Source: Candidatus Avitreponema avistercoris
GTDB lineage: Bacteria > Spirochaetota > Spirochaetia > Treponematales > Treponemataceae
Reading direction: 5' to 3'
DNA length: 34,739 bases
NCBI GenBank assembly: GCA_017694555.1
Contig: JADIMS010000083.1
Coordinates: 1 to 34,739 of the forward strand
In this document: positions 23,929-30,061 of the stretch, piece by piece
Layout of the letters: every line of letters begins with the position of its first letter
How positions within the stretch are numbered: position 1 is the first letter of the stretch
The notes under the pieces: model-generated
Told to the model about the DNA's origin: nothing
Seen by the model: the letters and a program-made list of their open reading frames with translations, nothing else
Database searches by the model: none
Made by a program: the position numbers and the translations under genes

Positions 23929-24312
23929 ATGCATATCGATCACGCCGCCATGTACGTCAACGATCTGGAACGGGCGAAGGATTTTTTTGTACGTTATTTT
24001 TCGGCAGAAGCGGGCGCCGGTTACCATAATCCGGTTACCGGCTTCCGGTCCTATTTCCTTACATTCAGCGGTGGATGCCGGCTGGAACTGATGAACCGTC
24101 CCGGAATGGATGATGCGGAAAAAACGTCTGCGCGGACGGGATTCATCCATCTTGCCTTTTCTGCCGGAAGCCGGGAAGCGGTGGATGCGCTGACCGGAAG
24201 ACTGCGCGCGGACGGCTATGAAACGCTCAGCGGCCCCCGCGTAACCGGCGACGGGTATTACGAAAGCAGCGTGCTGGGTATCGAAGGAAACGTGCTGGAA
24301 ATCACGGTATAG
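23929..24312 (+). CDS. Glyoxalase/VOC-family protein
   Basis: A 127-aa protein of the vicinal-oxygen-chelate superfamily with two beta-alpha-beta-beta-beta modules. Metal-ligand positions look intact: H5 in the opening HIDHAAMYV, a Glu in CRLELM, His in FIHLAF and the terminal Glu in GNVLEITV. Members include glyoxalase I, fosfomycin-resistance enzymes and dioxygenases; the substrate cannot be chosen from sequence. I chose the ATG at 23929 for the ribosome site five nt upstream and the canonical N-terminus. It lies alone between the repeat-flanked cassette and the TetR-controlled cluster. Confidence 0.85.
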   Translation: MHIDHAAMYVNDLERAKDFFVRYFSAEAGAGYHNPVTGFRSYFLTFSGGCRLELMNRPGMDDAEKTSARTGFIHLAFSAGSREAVDALTGRLRADGYETLSGPRVTGDGYYESSVLGIEGNVLEITV

Positions 24313-24345
24313 CACGGAAAGTAACACATTTTTTCCTTATTCTTG

Positions 24346-24374
24346 TTGACATTATGTCAGAATACCGTTATATT
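24346..24374 (+). promoter_or_regulatory. Promoter of the flavodoxin-tetR cluster
   Basis: Consensus TTGACA (24346-24351), a 17-nt spacer and TATATT (24369-24374). The predicted start is near 24381, leaving a leader of about 73 nt. One palindromic operator overlaps the -35 box and spacer, and a second covers the start site. Confidence 0.75.
24347..24359 (+). promoter_or_regulatory. Operator 1, probable TetR-family site
   Basis: A perfect 13-bp palindrome TGACAT-T-ATGTCA overlapping the -35 box. It is part of a 21-bp motif (24344-24364) repeated 37 bp downstream with one change. The nearby tetR gene makes its product the obvious binder; this is inferred. Confidence 0.65.
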
Positions 24375-24383
24375 CTGTTTTGT

Positions 24384-24396
24384 TGACATTGTGTCA
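24384..24396 (+). promoter_or_regulatory. Operator 2, probable TetR-family site
   Basis: TGACAT-T-GTGTCA, the same palindrome with one mismatched pair, placed just after the predicted transcription start. Binding at both sites would block polymerase binding and escape. Confidence 0.65.
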
Positions 24397-24453
24397 GAAT
24401 ATTATCCGCAGCGGATAAAACAAAACAGAACGGAATATGCAGGGGAGGAACAG

Positions 24454-24924
24454 ATGGGAAAAACACTGGTTGCCTTTTTTTCAGCAAGCGGCGTAACGGC
24501 GCGCGCGGCCAAAGAAATTGCGGATGCCTGCGGGGCGGATCTGTACGAAATCCGTCCGGAAGTTCCGTATACATCTGCGGATCTGGACTGGACAAACAAA
24601 AAGAGCCGCAGTTCCGTAGAAATGGGGGATCCTGCCTGCCGTCCTGCTATTGCGCAGCCGGTTACAGACATGGCGCAGTACGATACGGTGTTTGTCGGAT
24701 TTCCGGTTTGGTGGTATGTGGAACCGCGCATTGTGGATACTTTTCTGGAAAGCTATGACTTTTCCGGCAAAACACTTGCGCCATTTGCCACGTCCGGCGG
24801 AAGCGGCATCGGAAAAGCCGAAGAGAGTTTGCACAGACATTGTCCGTCTGCTTTCTGGAAAGCCGGAAAGCTGCTGCACGGCGGGGATGCCGCCGCATGG
24901 GTAAAAACCGTTCTTCCGGACTGA
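24454..24924 (+). CDS. Cytoplasmic flavodoxin-family protein
   Basis: A 156-aa flavodoxin-like protein. The FMN phosphate loop is [14 protein letters not shown] near residues 10-23. The [10 protein letters not shown] segment and the [10 protein letters not shown] loop also contact flavin in this family (Flavodoxin_4-like). It resembles the exported flavodoxin at 26327 closely, including the shared ADLYEI/ADVYEI and PYTSADL blocks, so the two are paralogues. GGGGAGGAA lies before the ATG. It is the first gene of the cluster controlled by the two operators. It has no signal peptide. It probably carries electrons or reduces quinone-like compounds, but no partner is proven. Confidence 0.88.
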   Translation: MGKTLVAFFSASGVTARAAKEIADACGADLYEIRPEVPYTSADLDWTNKKSRSSVEMGDPACRPAIAQPVTDMAQYDTVFVGFPVWWYVEPRIVDTFLESYDFSGKTLAPFATSGGSGIGKAEESLHRHCPSAFWKAGKLLHGGDAAAWVKTVLPD

Positions 24925-24990
24925 ATCGCCGGAGCAAACGCCGGATGCCGGATGTTCCGGTGGTTTCCGGATGCATAGGGGAAAGCAATT

Positions 24991-25659
24991 ATGCCGAAAG
25001 GTTCGGAAGAGCTGACCAATTCCAGAAAAGAAGAAATCGTCAATGCATGCGCGCAATTGTATGAAACGGTACCGTTTAAGGAGATCACGCTGCGGGAAAT
25101 CGGGTCGAAGACTTCATTCACCCGCACGTCGATCTACAATTACTTTCATACAAAAGAAGAAATTTTCCTTGCACTGTTGCAGAGGGAATATGAAGCCTGG
25201 ATTGCGGATTTAAATGAACTGGCAGGGAAAGGCAGCGTGCGGACTGCCGGAAGGTTTCCGGCTGCGTTCGCGCAGACGCTGGAAAAACGCCGCTGTATGC
25301 TTAAATTGCTTTCTATGAATACTTGGGATCTGGAAGCCGGCAGCCGTTTGGAAAATCTGACTGCATTTAAAACGGCATACCGGGATTCCCTTGCGGCAGT
25401 TTCCCGTTGTCTGGAAAAATTCTTTCCGGAGCTGACAGCAAAAGACCGGCAGGAATTTATTTACGCCCTGTATCCGTTTTTATTCGGCGTGTATCCGTAT
25501 ACCGCATCAACGGAAAAACAAATCGAAGCGATGGAGCGCGCACAGGTTCCCTTCGTGCGGTATTCGGTCAGGGAAATCGTGGGGCTGCTTGTGGAAAAAC
25601 TGCTTGCCGGTTTATGCGGACGGCATGGCAGAAATGGAACGAAGAGGAAAACAAAATGA
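24991..25659 (+). CDS. TetR-family transcriptional regulator
   Basis: A 222-aa protein with an N-terminal TetR helix-turn-helix (about residues 14-62), including the typical ITLREIGSKTSFTRTSIYNYFHTKEEIF pattern (Phe/Tyr before the His-Thr-Lys turn). An all-helical ligand-binding half follows. It most likely represses the cluster through the two palindromic operators upstream of the first flavodoxin gene and is lifted by an unknown ligand. Its stop overlaps the next gene by 4 bp (ATGA), so regulator and reductase are translationally coupled. Start ATG 24991 has a weak GGGGAAAG ribosome site. Confidence 0.9.
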   Translation: MPKGSEELTNSRKEEIVNACAQLYETVPFKEITLREIGSKTSFTRTSIYNYFHTKEEIFLALLQREYEAWIADLNELAGKGSVRTAGRFPAAFAQTLEKRRCMLKLLSMNTWDLEAGSRLENLTAFKTAYRDSLAAVSRCLEKFFPELTAKDRQEFIYALYPFLFGVYPYTASTEKQIEAMERAQVPFVRYSVREIVGLLVEKLLAGLCGRHGRNGTKRKTK

Positions 25660-26189
25660 AAATCGTAGTGGCGGAAGGAAGCCCGAATCGGCACGGTTCT
25701 TCCAATTTGCTGGCGGGGGAGTTTATCCGTGGTGCACAGGAAGCCGGGCACACAGTGGAAGTTCTTGATGCTGCGCACGCAAATCTGCATCCCTGCACCG
25801 GCTGTGTGCGTTGCGGTTATGAAGGGCCGTGCGTGCAGAAAGACGATATGGAACATTTCCGTTCCGTTATTCTTTCTGCGGATATGCTGGTGTTTGTAAC
25901 GCCGCTGTATTATTACGGGATGTCGGCGCAGCTGAAAATACTGGTTGACCGGTTTTGCGCCGTCAACGCAAGTATTACGCGCCGCCACATGAAATCTGCA
26001 CTGATTGCTTCCGCATGGAACGCAGATGACTGGACGTTTGACGCGCTGGAGGCGCATTATCAGACGCTGGTACGGTATCTGCACTTTGAAGACTGCGGAA
26101 GCGTTCTGGGGCGCGGATGCGGTACGCCGGAAATGACAAAGCGCAGCGCCTTTCCCGGGCAGGCGTTCCGTCTGGGAAAAAGTTTGTAG
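25656..26189 (+). CDS. Iron-sulfur flavoprotein-like NAD(P)H-dependent reductase
   Basis: A 177-aa flavodoxin-fold protein of the NADPH-dependent FMN-reductase/Isf group. The flavin loop is SPNRHGSSNLL (9-19). A compact cysteine motif C47-x2-C50-x2-C53-x5-C59 (CTGCVRCGYEGPC) matches the spacing of [4Fe-4S]-binding archaeal iron-sulfur flavoproteins. DDM and TPLYYYGMSAQLK follow as in that family. Family members reduce O2/H2O2 or transfer electrons from ferredoxin; the substrate here is unknown. The start codon overlaps the tetR stop (ATGA), and GAAGAGGAAAA supplies the ribosome site. The C-terminus is shorter than in many Isf proteins. Confidence 0.87.
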   Translation: MKIVVAEGSPNRHGSSNLLAGEFIRGAQEAGHTVEVLDAAHANLHPCTGCVRCGYEGPCVQKDDMEHFRSVILSADMLVFVTPLYYYGMSAQLKILVDRFCAVNASITRRHMKSALIASAWNADDWTFDALEAHYQTLVRYLHFEDCGSVLGRGCGTPEMTKRSAFPGQAFRLGKSL

Positions 26190-26300
26190 GCGCGCGGCGG
26201 GAGTAAGACATGTCCGGCGGCCAACGCGGCGTTGCCTGATATTCGGCTGTAACGGCAATTCTGTGCCAATCAATCGTACAGGGAGTACGGCTGGCATATA

Positions 26301-26306
26301 TATAAT
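26301..26306 (+). promoter_or_regulatory. -10 box before the exported flavodoxin gene
   Basis: A perfect TATAAT 21 nt before the start codon within the 137-bp gap after the reductase gene. No good -35 box at 16-18 nt, so an activator or read-through from the cluster promoter may be needed. Confidence 0.4.
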
Positions 26307-26326
26307 TCATAATAAGGAGTTGGATG

Positions 26327-26863
26327 ATGAGAAAAGCGGGATTGTTTGGATTGTTTGCGGCGGCGGTCTTGGCGGCTGCTCCGGCGGTATTTGCACAGGA
26401 AAATACGGGGAAAGCGCTTGTCGTGTATTTTTCGGCTACGGGAACAACGGAACGCGCAGCGGAACGTATTGCGGAATTGACTGGTGCGGATGTTTATGAA
26501 ATTGTTCCGGCGCAGCCGTATACATCCGCGGATCTGAGTTACCGGAACGACGGTTGCCGTGCCAATGCGGAGCAGCAGGATCCGTCCGCACGCCCTGCGG
26601 TTGCGGGCAGCGGTATAGCGGACATTGACGCGTACGACACGGTGTATGTCGGGTTTCCCGTCTGGTGGGGACGGATGCCGAAAATCATGTTCACGTTCTT
26701 TGAGGCTTACGATTTTTCCGGCAAGACAATCCGTCCGTTCTGCACATCCGGCGGATCCGGTATTGCGGCTTCCGTCAATGAAATCCGCGGATTGGAACCG
26801 CAGGCGGATGTACAGAACGGGCTGCGTGTGCGCAGTTTGGACGATCTGGACGGCTGGCTTTAA
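26327..26863 (+). CDS. Exported flavodoxin-family protein
   Basis: A 178-aa protein with a clear Sec signal peptide (LFGLFAAAVLAAAPAVFA, cleavage after AVFA near residue 23) followed by a complete flavodoxin fold. It has the phosphate loop SATGTTERAAERIA, PYTSADLSYRND, the GFPVWWGRMPK segment and CTSGGSGIAAS. It is a paralogue of the cytoplasmic flavodoxin at 24454. Flavodoxins normally work in the cytoplasm, and FMN would have to reach the exported protein, so this is unusual. ATG 26327 sits seven nt after AAGGAG; ATG 26324 is also possible. It follows the TetR-reductase pair and precedes the ABM gene in the same direction. Confidence 0.88.
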   Translation: MRKAGLFGLFAAAVLAAAPAVFAQENTGKALVVYFSATGTTERAAERIAELTGADVYEIVPAQPYTSADLSYRNDGCRANAEQQDPSARPAVAGSGIADIDAYDTVYVGFPVWWGRMPKIMFTFFEAYDFSGKTIRPFCTSGGSGIAASVNEIRGLEPQADVQNGLRVRSLDDLDGWL

Positions 26864-26981
26864 TCCTTCCGTCTGGTTTCCGGTTGGCGTGTTTCCGGTG
26901 CAGCATAATCTGCCCGGAAGCGCTTTTCCGCGCAAAACGAATTTCCATAAAACAAGGAACAAAACATAACCGAGGATCCAT

Positions 26982-27314
26982 ATGGCCATTACGATGAATC
27001 TGTATTACACGGGGCAAAACGGCAGCGCCCGGAAATTTGCCGCCGAGATGACCGAAAGCGGAGTGGTGCAGGCTGTCCGCGCCGAAAAAGGGAACCTGCG
27101 TTATGCGTATTTCTTCCCGATGGAAGATGCGGAAACTGTGCTTCTGATTGACAGCTGGGAAAACCAGCAGGCGCTCGACGCGCATCATGCTTCCCCGTTG
27201 ATGTCAAAAATCGCCGCCCTGCGCGAGAAGTACGATCTGCATATGCGCGCAGAACGCTATATTCCGGATGATGCCGGCGCGCCTGCGGCAGATGCTGCGT
27301 TCCTGCGTAAATAA
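26982..27314 (+). CDS. ABM-domain monooxygenase-like protein
   Basis: A 110-aa protein of the antibiotic-biosynthesis-monooxygenase (ABM/YgiN) dimeric ferredoxin-like fold. The beta-alpha-beta-beta-alpha-beta order is visible, with the RYAYFFPMEDAETVLLIDSWENQQALDAHHAS block, broken here by family-typical VLLIDSWEN and AHH residues. YgiN-type members oxidise quinols, and ABM genes often sit beside flavodoxin-type reductases in quinone- and redox-stress clusters; the role here is inferred. GAGG lies six nt before the ATG. A strong terminator follows 56 bp after the stop, closing the cluster. Confidence 0.85.
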   Translation: MAITMNLYYTGQNGSARKFAAEMTESGVVQAVRAEKGNLRYAYFFPMEDAETVLLIDSWENQQALDAHHASPLMSKIAALREKYDLHMRAERYIPDDAGAPAADAAFLRK

Positions 27315-27369
27315 AACTTGCCGCCGCGTTTTGTGCGGTATTACTGGCGGAAGATTTTCTTATCTGTAT

Positions 27370-27398
27370 TCCGGCTGCATGTGCGGCCGGATTTTTTT
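27370..27398 (+). terminator. Rho-independent terminator of the redox cluster
   Basis: Stem CCGGCTGC (27371-27378) / GCGGCCGG (27383-27390) with one G-U pair and ATGT loop, closed by an extra T-A pair and followed by seven T (27392-27398). Confidence 0.92.
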
Positions 27399-27447
27399 AT
27401 CCGCGTTCTGTATTTCCGCCGTAAAAATGCCGGATGAATTTTTGGAA

Positions 27448-27477
27448 TTGCCATCAGCGTGTTTTGTGTGCTATAAC
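27448..27477 (+). promoter_or_regulatory. Promoter of the S66 peptidase gene
   Basis: TTGCCA (27448-27453), an 18-nt spacer and TATAAC (27472-27477). Transcription would begin at about 27484-27486, at or within two bases of the ATG at 27486. Confidence 0.5.
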
Positions 27478-27485
27478 GATGCTAT

Positions 27486-28391
27486 ATGTGTACAGATAAA
27501 GAAATTCCTGTGCTTAACGCAGGCGATTGTATCGGCCTGGTCGCCTGTTCTAATGCCGTACTGCCTGAACGGCGCGCCGACATTGAGCGGCTCTGCACCG
27601 TCCTGTGCGGCATGGGACTCGTGCCGGTAGTCAGCCCGTGTCTGTATGCAAAAGATGAATCCGGGTTCGGCGCACCCGCAGAAGAACGGGCAGAATCTTT
27701 CATGCGCTTTTTCATGGATGACAGAATACGCGCCGTGTTCGACGTTTCAGGCGGAGACCTTGCAAACGGTGTGCTTGATTTTCTGGATTTTGACGTAATC
27801 CGCAGAAAACCTAAACCGTTTTTCGGCTACAGCGATGTGACGGCTGTTTTGAATACCGTGTTCTGCAAGACGGGCGTTCCCGCGTACCTGTACCAAATCC
27901 GCAGTCTGTGCGGGGCCTGCGCCGAGATACAGCGCGCGCGTTTTTACAAAACCCTCTTTGCGGGCGGGCAGGAGCTTTTTTCACCGCGCTGGCATTTTGT
28001 GCAGGGGACGTATATGCGCGGTACACTTATCGGCGGTAATATCCGCTGTTTCTTAAAACTCGCAGGTACGCCGTTTATGCCGGACTTTACGGGCCTTGTT
28101 CTGTTTTTGGAAAGTCTGAGCGGCGGCCCTGCGCGGATAGCTTCATATCTTTTTCAGCTGAAACAGCTCGGCGCGTTTGGAAAAATCGCAGGCCTTCTTT
28201 TGGGGACATTTACACAGATGGAAAACGAAGGCGCAGAACCGGACGCCGCGGAACTTGCACTGCGTATTGCAGCGCGGTCTGATCTGCCTGTCGCGAAAAC
28301 AATGGATGTGGGACACGGTGGTGATTCGCGCTGTCTGGTTATCGGGAAAGAAATTGAAGTCTGCGCTGAAGATATACGTACAGATATATAA
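27486..28391 (+). CDS. LD-carboxypeptidase (peptidase S66, LdcA-like)
   Basis: A 301-aa serine peptidase of family S66. It removes the terminal D-Ala from cytoplasmic muropeptide tetrapeptides during peptidoglycan recycling. The catalytic triad is complete: S116 in FFGYSDVT, E209 in LFLES and H277 in GHGGDSRC. The usual FGH-PxxxLP signature around the His is altered to VGHGGDSRCLVIG. Some S66 members are immunity proteins (MccF-like), so that function is a possible alternative. No ribosome site precedes the ATG, and the -10 box ends 8 nt before it. Confidence 0.9.
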   Translation: MCTDKEIPVLNAGDCIGLVACSNAVLPERRADIERLCTVLCGMGLVPVVSPCLYAKDESGFGAPAEERAESFMRFFMDDRIRAVFDVSGGDLANGVLDFLDFDVIRRKPKPFFGYSDVTAVLNTVFCKTGVPAYLYQIRSLCGACAEIQRARFYKTLFAGGQELFSPRWHFVQGTYMRGTLIGGNIRCFLKLAGTPFMPDFTGLVLFLESLSGGPARIASYLFQLKQLGAFGKIAGLLLGTFTQMENEGAEPDAAELALRIAARSDLPVAKTMDVGHGGDSRCLVIGKEIEVCAEDIRTDI

Positions 28392-28445
28392 AACTACATA
28401 GAGTTCAAAAGGAGAAAAAATAGGGTGGAATATTGATTTCCTCCA

Positions 28446-28482
28446 TTTCTTTCCCGGAGACGTATCGCTGCCGGGAAAGAAA
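28446..28482. repeat. Perfect 12-bp inverted repeat
   Basis: TTTCTTTCCCGG (28446-28457) and its exact complement (28471-28482) around a 13-nt loop, between the convergent S66 and ferredoxin-type genes. The flanks carry A on the right, not T, so it is not a standard terminator for the plus strand. Confidence 0.6.
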
Positions 28483-28515
28483 AAATGCCGCTTGCGGTGT
28501 TTCCCCGTAAGCAGC
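28480..28515 (-). terminator. Rho-independent terminator of the ferredoxin-type gene
   Basis: Minus strand: an 11-bp stem (28515-28505 with 28497-28487; one A-C mismatch and one G-U pair) and a 7-nt loop, followed by A and six T (28485-28480). It lies 20 bp after the stop codon of the ferredoxin-type gene. Confidence 0.75.
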
Positions 28516-28534
28516 CCGCAGGAATGCATACTTT

Positions 28535-29269
28535 TCAGTCTTCCGTCCGCTGTGTCAGGATTTTTCCGTCCGTAGAAATCACCTCGATCCGGATGGGGAA
28601 TGCTTTGCCGCTGTTTTGCCGTGCGTTTTTCACTGCTGCTTCCAAGCCTCCGCAGCAGGGAACTTCCATGCGGACGAGGGTTACGCTCCGGATGTCGTTT
28701 ATACGGAAAATCTCCGACAGTTTTTCCGTATAATCCACGGCATCCAATTTGGGGCATCCGACGAGCGTGATGCGCCCCTTAATAAACTGCGTGTGAAAAT
28801 TGCCGTATGCGTAGGCAGTGCAGTCCGCCGCAATCAGAAGATCGGCGCCGTTAAAATACGGGGCGTTTACCGGGAGCAGTTTGATTTGTACCGGCCACTG
28901 GCTGAGACAGCTTTGCGGAATGGAATCAGTGCTGTCTTTCGTCTGACTGGATTGGGATTCCGTGCGCAAAATACTTTTTAAACGGGATCCGGGACAAGCG
29001 CAGAAACCGGTTCCTTCTTTTTTCTGCATGGTTTTTGCCTTTTCACGCATAACCGCCTCTTCATCGTAGGCGGCGGCTTCACGTTCTACAAAGGAAATTG
29101 CTCCGGCGGGGCAGGCCGGAAGACAGTTTCCCAGCCCGTCGCAATAGTCGTCACGCAGCAATTTTGCCTTACCGTTCACCATACCGATGGCTCCTTCCTG
29201 ACAGGCTTCTGCGCAGGCTCCGCAACCATTGCATTTTTCTTCGTCGATTTGAATGATTTTCCGTATCAT
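28535..29269 (-). CDS. 4Fe-4S ferredoxin-type protein
   Basis: A 244-aa protein. The N-terminus has one standard [4Fe-4S] motif (C13, C16, C19, C23) and a second with only three cysteines (C43, C49, C53), as in the YCDGLGxC subtype. The rest is a family-specific domain with CPKLD, AADCTAYAYGNFH and PCCGGLE cysteine sites. Such proteins occur beside Crp/Fnr regulators and Hcp-type genes in anaerobes and are thought to move electrons under redox or nitrosative stress; no hcp gene is present here. The promoter has a palindrome centred at -41.5. AAGGAG lies about 8 nt before the ATG. Confidence 0.85.
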   Translation of the reverse strand: MIRKIIQIDEEKCNGCGACAEACQEGAIGMVNGKAKLLRDDYCDGLGNCLPACPAGAISFVEREAAAYDEEAVMREKAKTMQKKEGTGFCACPGSRLKSILRTESQSSQTKDSTDSIPQSCLSQWPVQIKLLPVNAPYFNGADLLIAADCTAYAYGNFHTQFIKGRITLVGCPKLDAVDYTEKLSEIFRINDIRSVTLVRMEVPCCGGLEAAVKNARQNSGKAFPIRIEVISTDGKILTQRTED

Positions 29270-29300
29270 GACATTTACTCCTTTTCGTCCCTGGCAGAAC

Positions 29301-29330
29301 TTGTGTTTTCTGTAAAAAGTATAGTAGAAT
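29301..29330 (+). promoter_or_regulatory. Promoter of the crp/fnr-family gene
   Basis: TTGTGT (29301-29306), an 18-nt spacer and TAGAAT (29325-29330), with a predicted start near 29337. The palindromic operator at 29343-29362 then lies just downstream of the start, a position that suits self-repression. Confidence 0.45.
29318..29323 (-). promoter_or_regulatory. -10 box of the ferredoxin-type gene
   Basis: TATACT on the minus strand with no recognisable -35 box 17 nt upstream. With a start at 29311, the palindrome is centred at -41.5, the standard class II position for Crp/Fnr activators. Confidence 0.6.
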
Positions 29331-29342
29331 GCTCCCGGTAAG

Positions 29343-29362
29343 TCTGTTGAATATTCAACAGA
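29343..29362. promoter_or_regulatory. Perfect 20-bp palindrome, Crp/Fnr-type operator
   Basis: Half-site TCTGTTGAAT (29343-29352) with its exact complement in 29353-29362. It lies between the divergent ferredoxin-type and crp/fnr-family genes. The TGTTGA-N4-TCAACA core is typical in form of Crp/Fnr sites; binding by the adjacent regulator is inferred. Confidence 0.8.
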
Positions 29363-29380
29363 AAGGAAAAATAAAGGAAA

Positions 29381-30061
29381 ATGAACTACGATTTATCTGT
29401 ACTTTCTTCCTGCACCCTTTTTCAGGGTATCGGGCAGGATAATGTGCAGGCTATGCTTGGATGCCTGGATGCAAAGCGGAAGCATTTTGCCAAAGACGCT
29501 TTCCTTCTCCGCGCCGGATCCCCGATGTCATCCCTTGGACTGGTGCTTTCCGGCAGTGTGTTTGTTGTACAGGAAGACTTTTGGGGCAACCGTAATATTC
29601 TGGCTGTTGTAAAAGCAGGGGAATGCTTTGCAGAGACCGTCGCTTGTGTGCCGCACGCCATATTGCAGGCAGACGTAGTGGCACAGACGCCTGTCAGCGT
29701 CTTGTTTTTGGATGTGCGCCGGATTCTGACGGTTTGTTCTTCTGCCTGTGTATATCATGCGCAGTTGATACGTAATTTGCTGGCGGATGTGGCAGAAAAA
29801 AATTTGCATTTGAATGAAAAACTGACGCAGCTTGGGCAGCGGACTACCCGGGCTAAATTGCTGGCTTTTCTTTCGGCACAGGCACGGAAAATCGGAGACA
29901 GGGAATTTGATTTGGCGTTTTCCCGTCAGCAGCTGGCGGACTGGCTTTCGGTAGAACGCAGCGGGCTTTCCACGGAACTGGGTAAACTGCGTGCGGAAGG
30001 GCTGCTGGAATTCCACAAAAATCATTTCCGTTTAAAAACGGAAGGAGAGGATGTACAGTGA
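29381..30061 (+). CDS. Crp/Fnr-family transcriptional regulator
   Basis: A 226-aa protein with an N-terminal cyclic-nucleotide-binding-like beta-barrel (about 15-120), a dimer helix (about 125-155) and a C-terminal winged helix-turn-helix. The recognition region is near residues 181-202 (SRQQLADWLSVERSGLSTEL). The FNR-type N-terminal cysteine cluster is absent (only C11 and C28 near the start), so it does not sense O2 by the FNR route; a haem, redox or small-ligand signal is possible. A perfect palindrome lies 18 bp before its start. It overlaps the DUF1848 gene by 4 bp, so the two are coupled. AAAGGAAA is the ribosome site. Confidence 0.92.
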   Translation: MNYDLSVLSSCTLFQGIGQDNVQAMLGCLDAKRKHFAKDAFLLRAGSPMSSLGLVLSGSVFVVQEDFWGNRNILAVVKAGECFAETVACVPHAILQADVVAQTPVSVLFLDVRRILTVCSSACVYHAQLIRNLLADVAEKNLHLNEKLTQLGQRTTRAKLLAFLSAQARKIGDREFDLAFSRQQLADWLSVERSGLSTELGKLRAEGLLEFHKNHFRLKTEGEDVQ

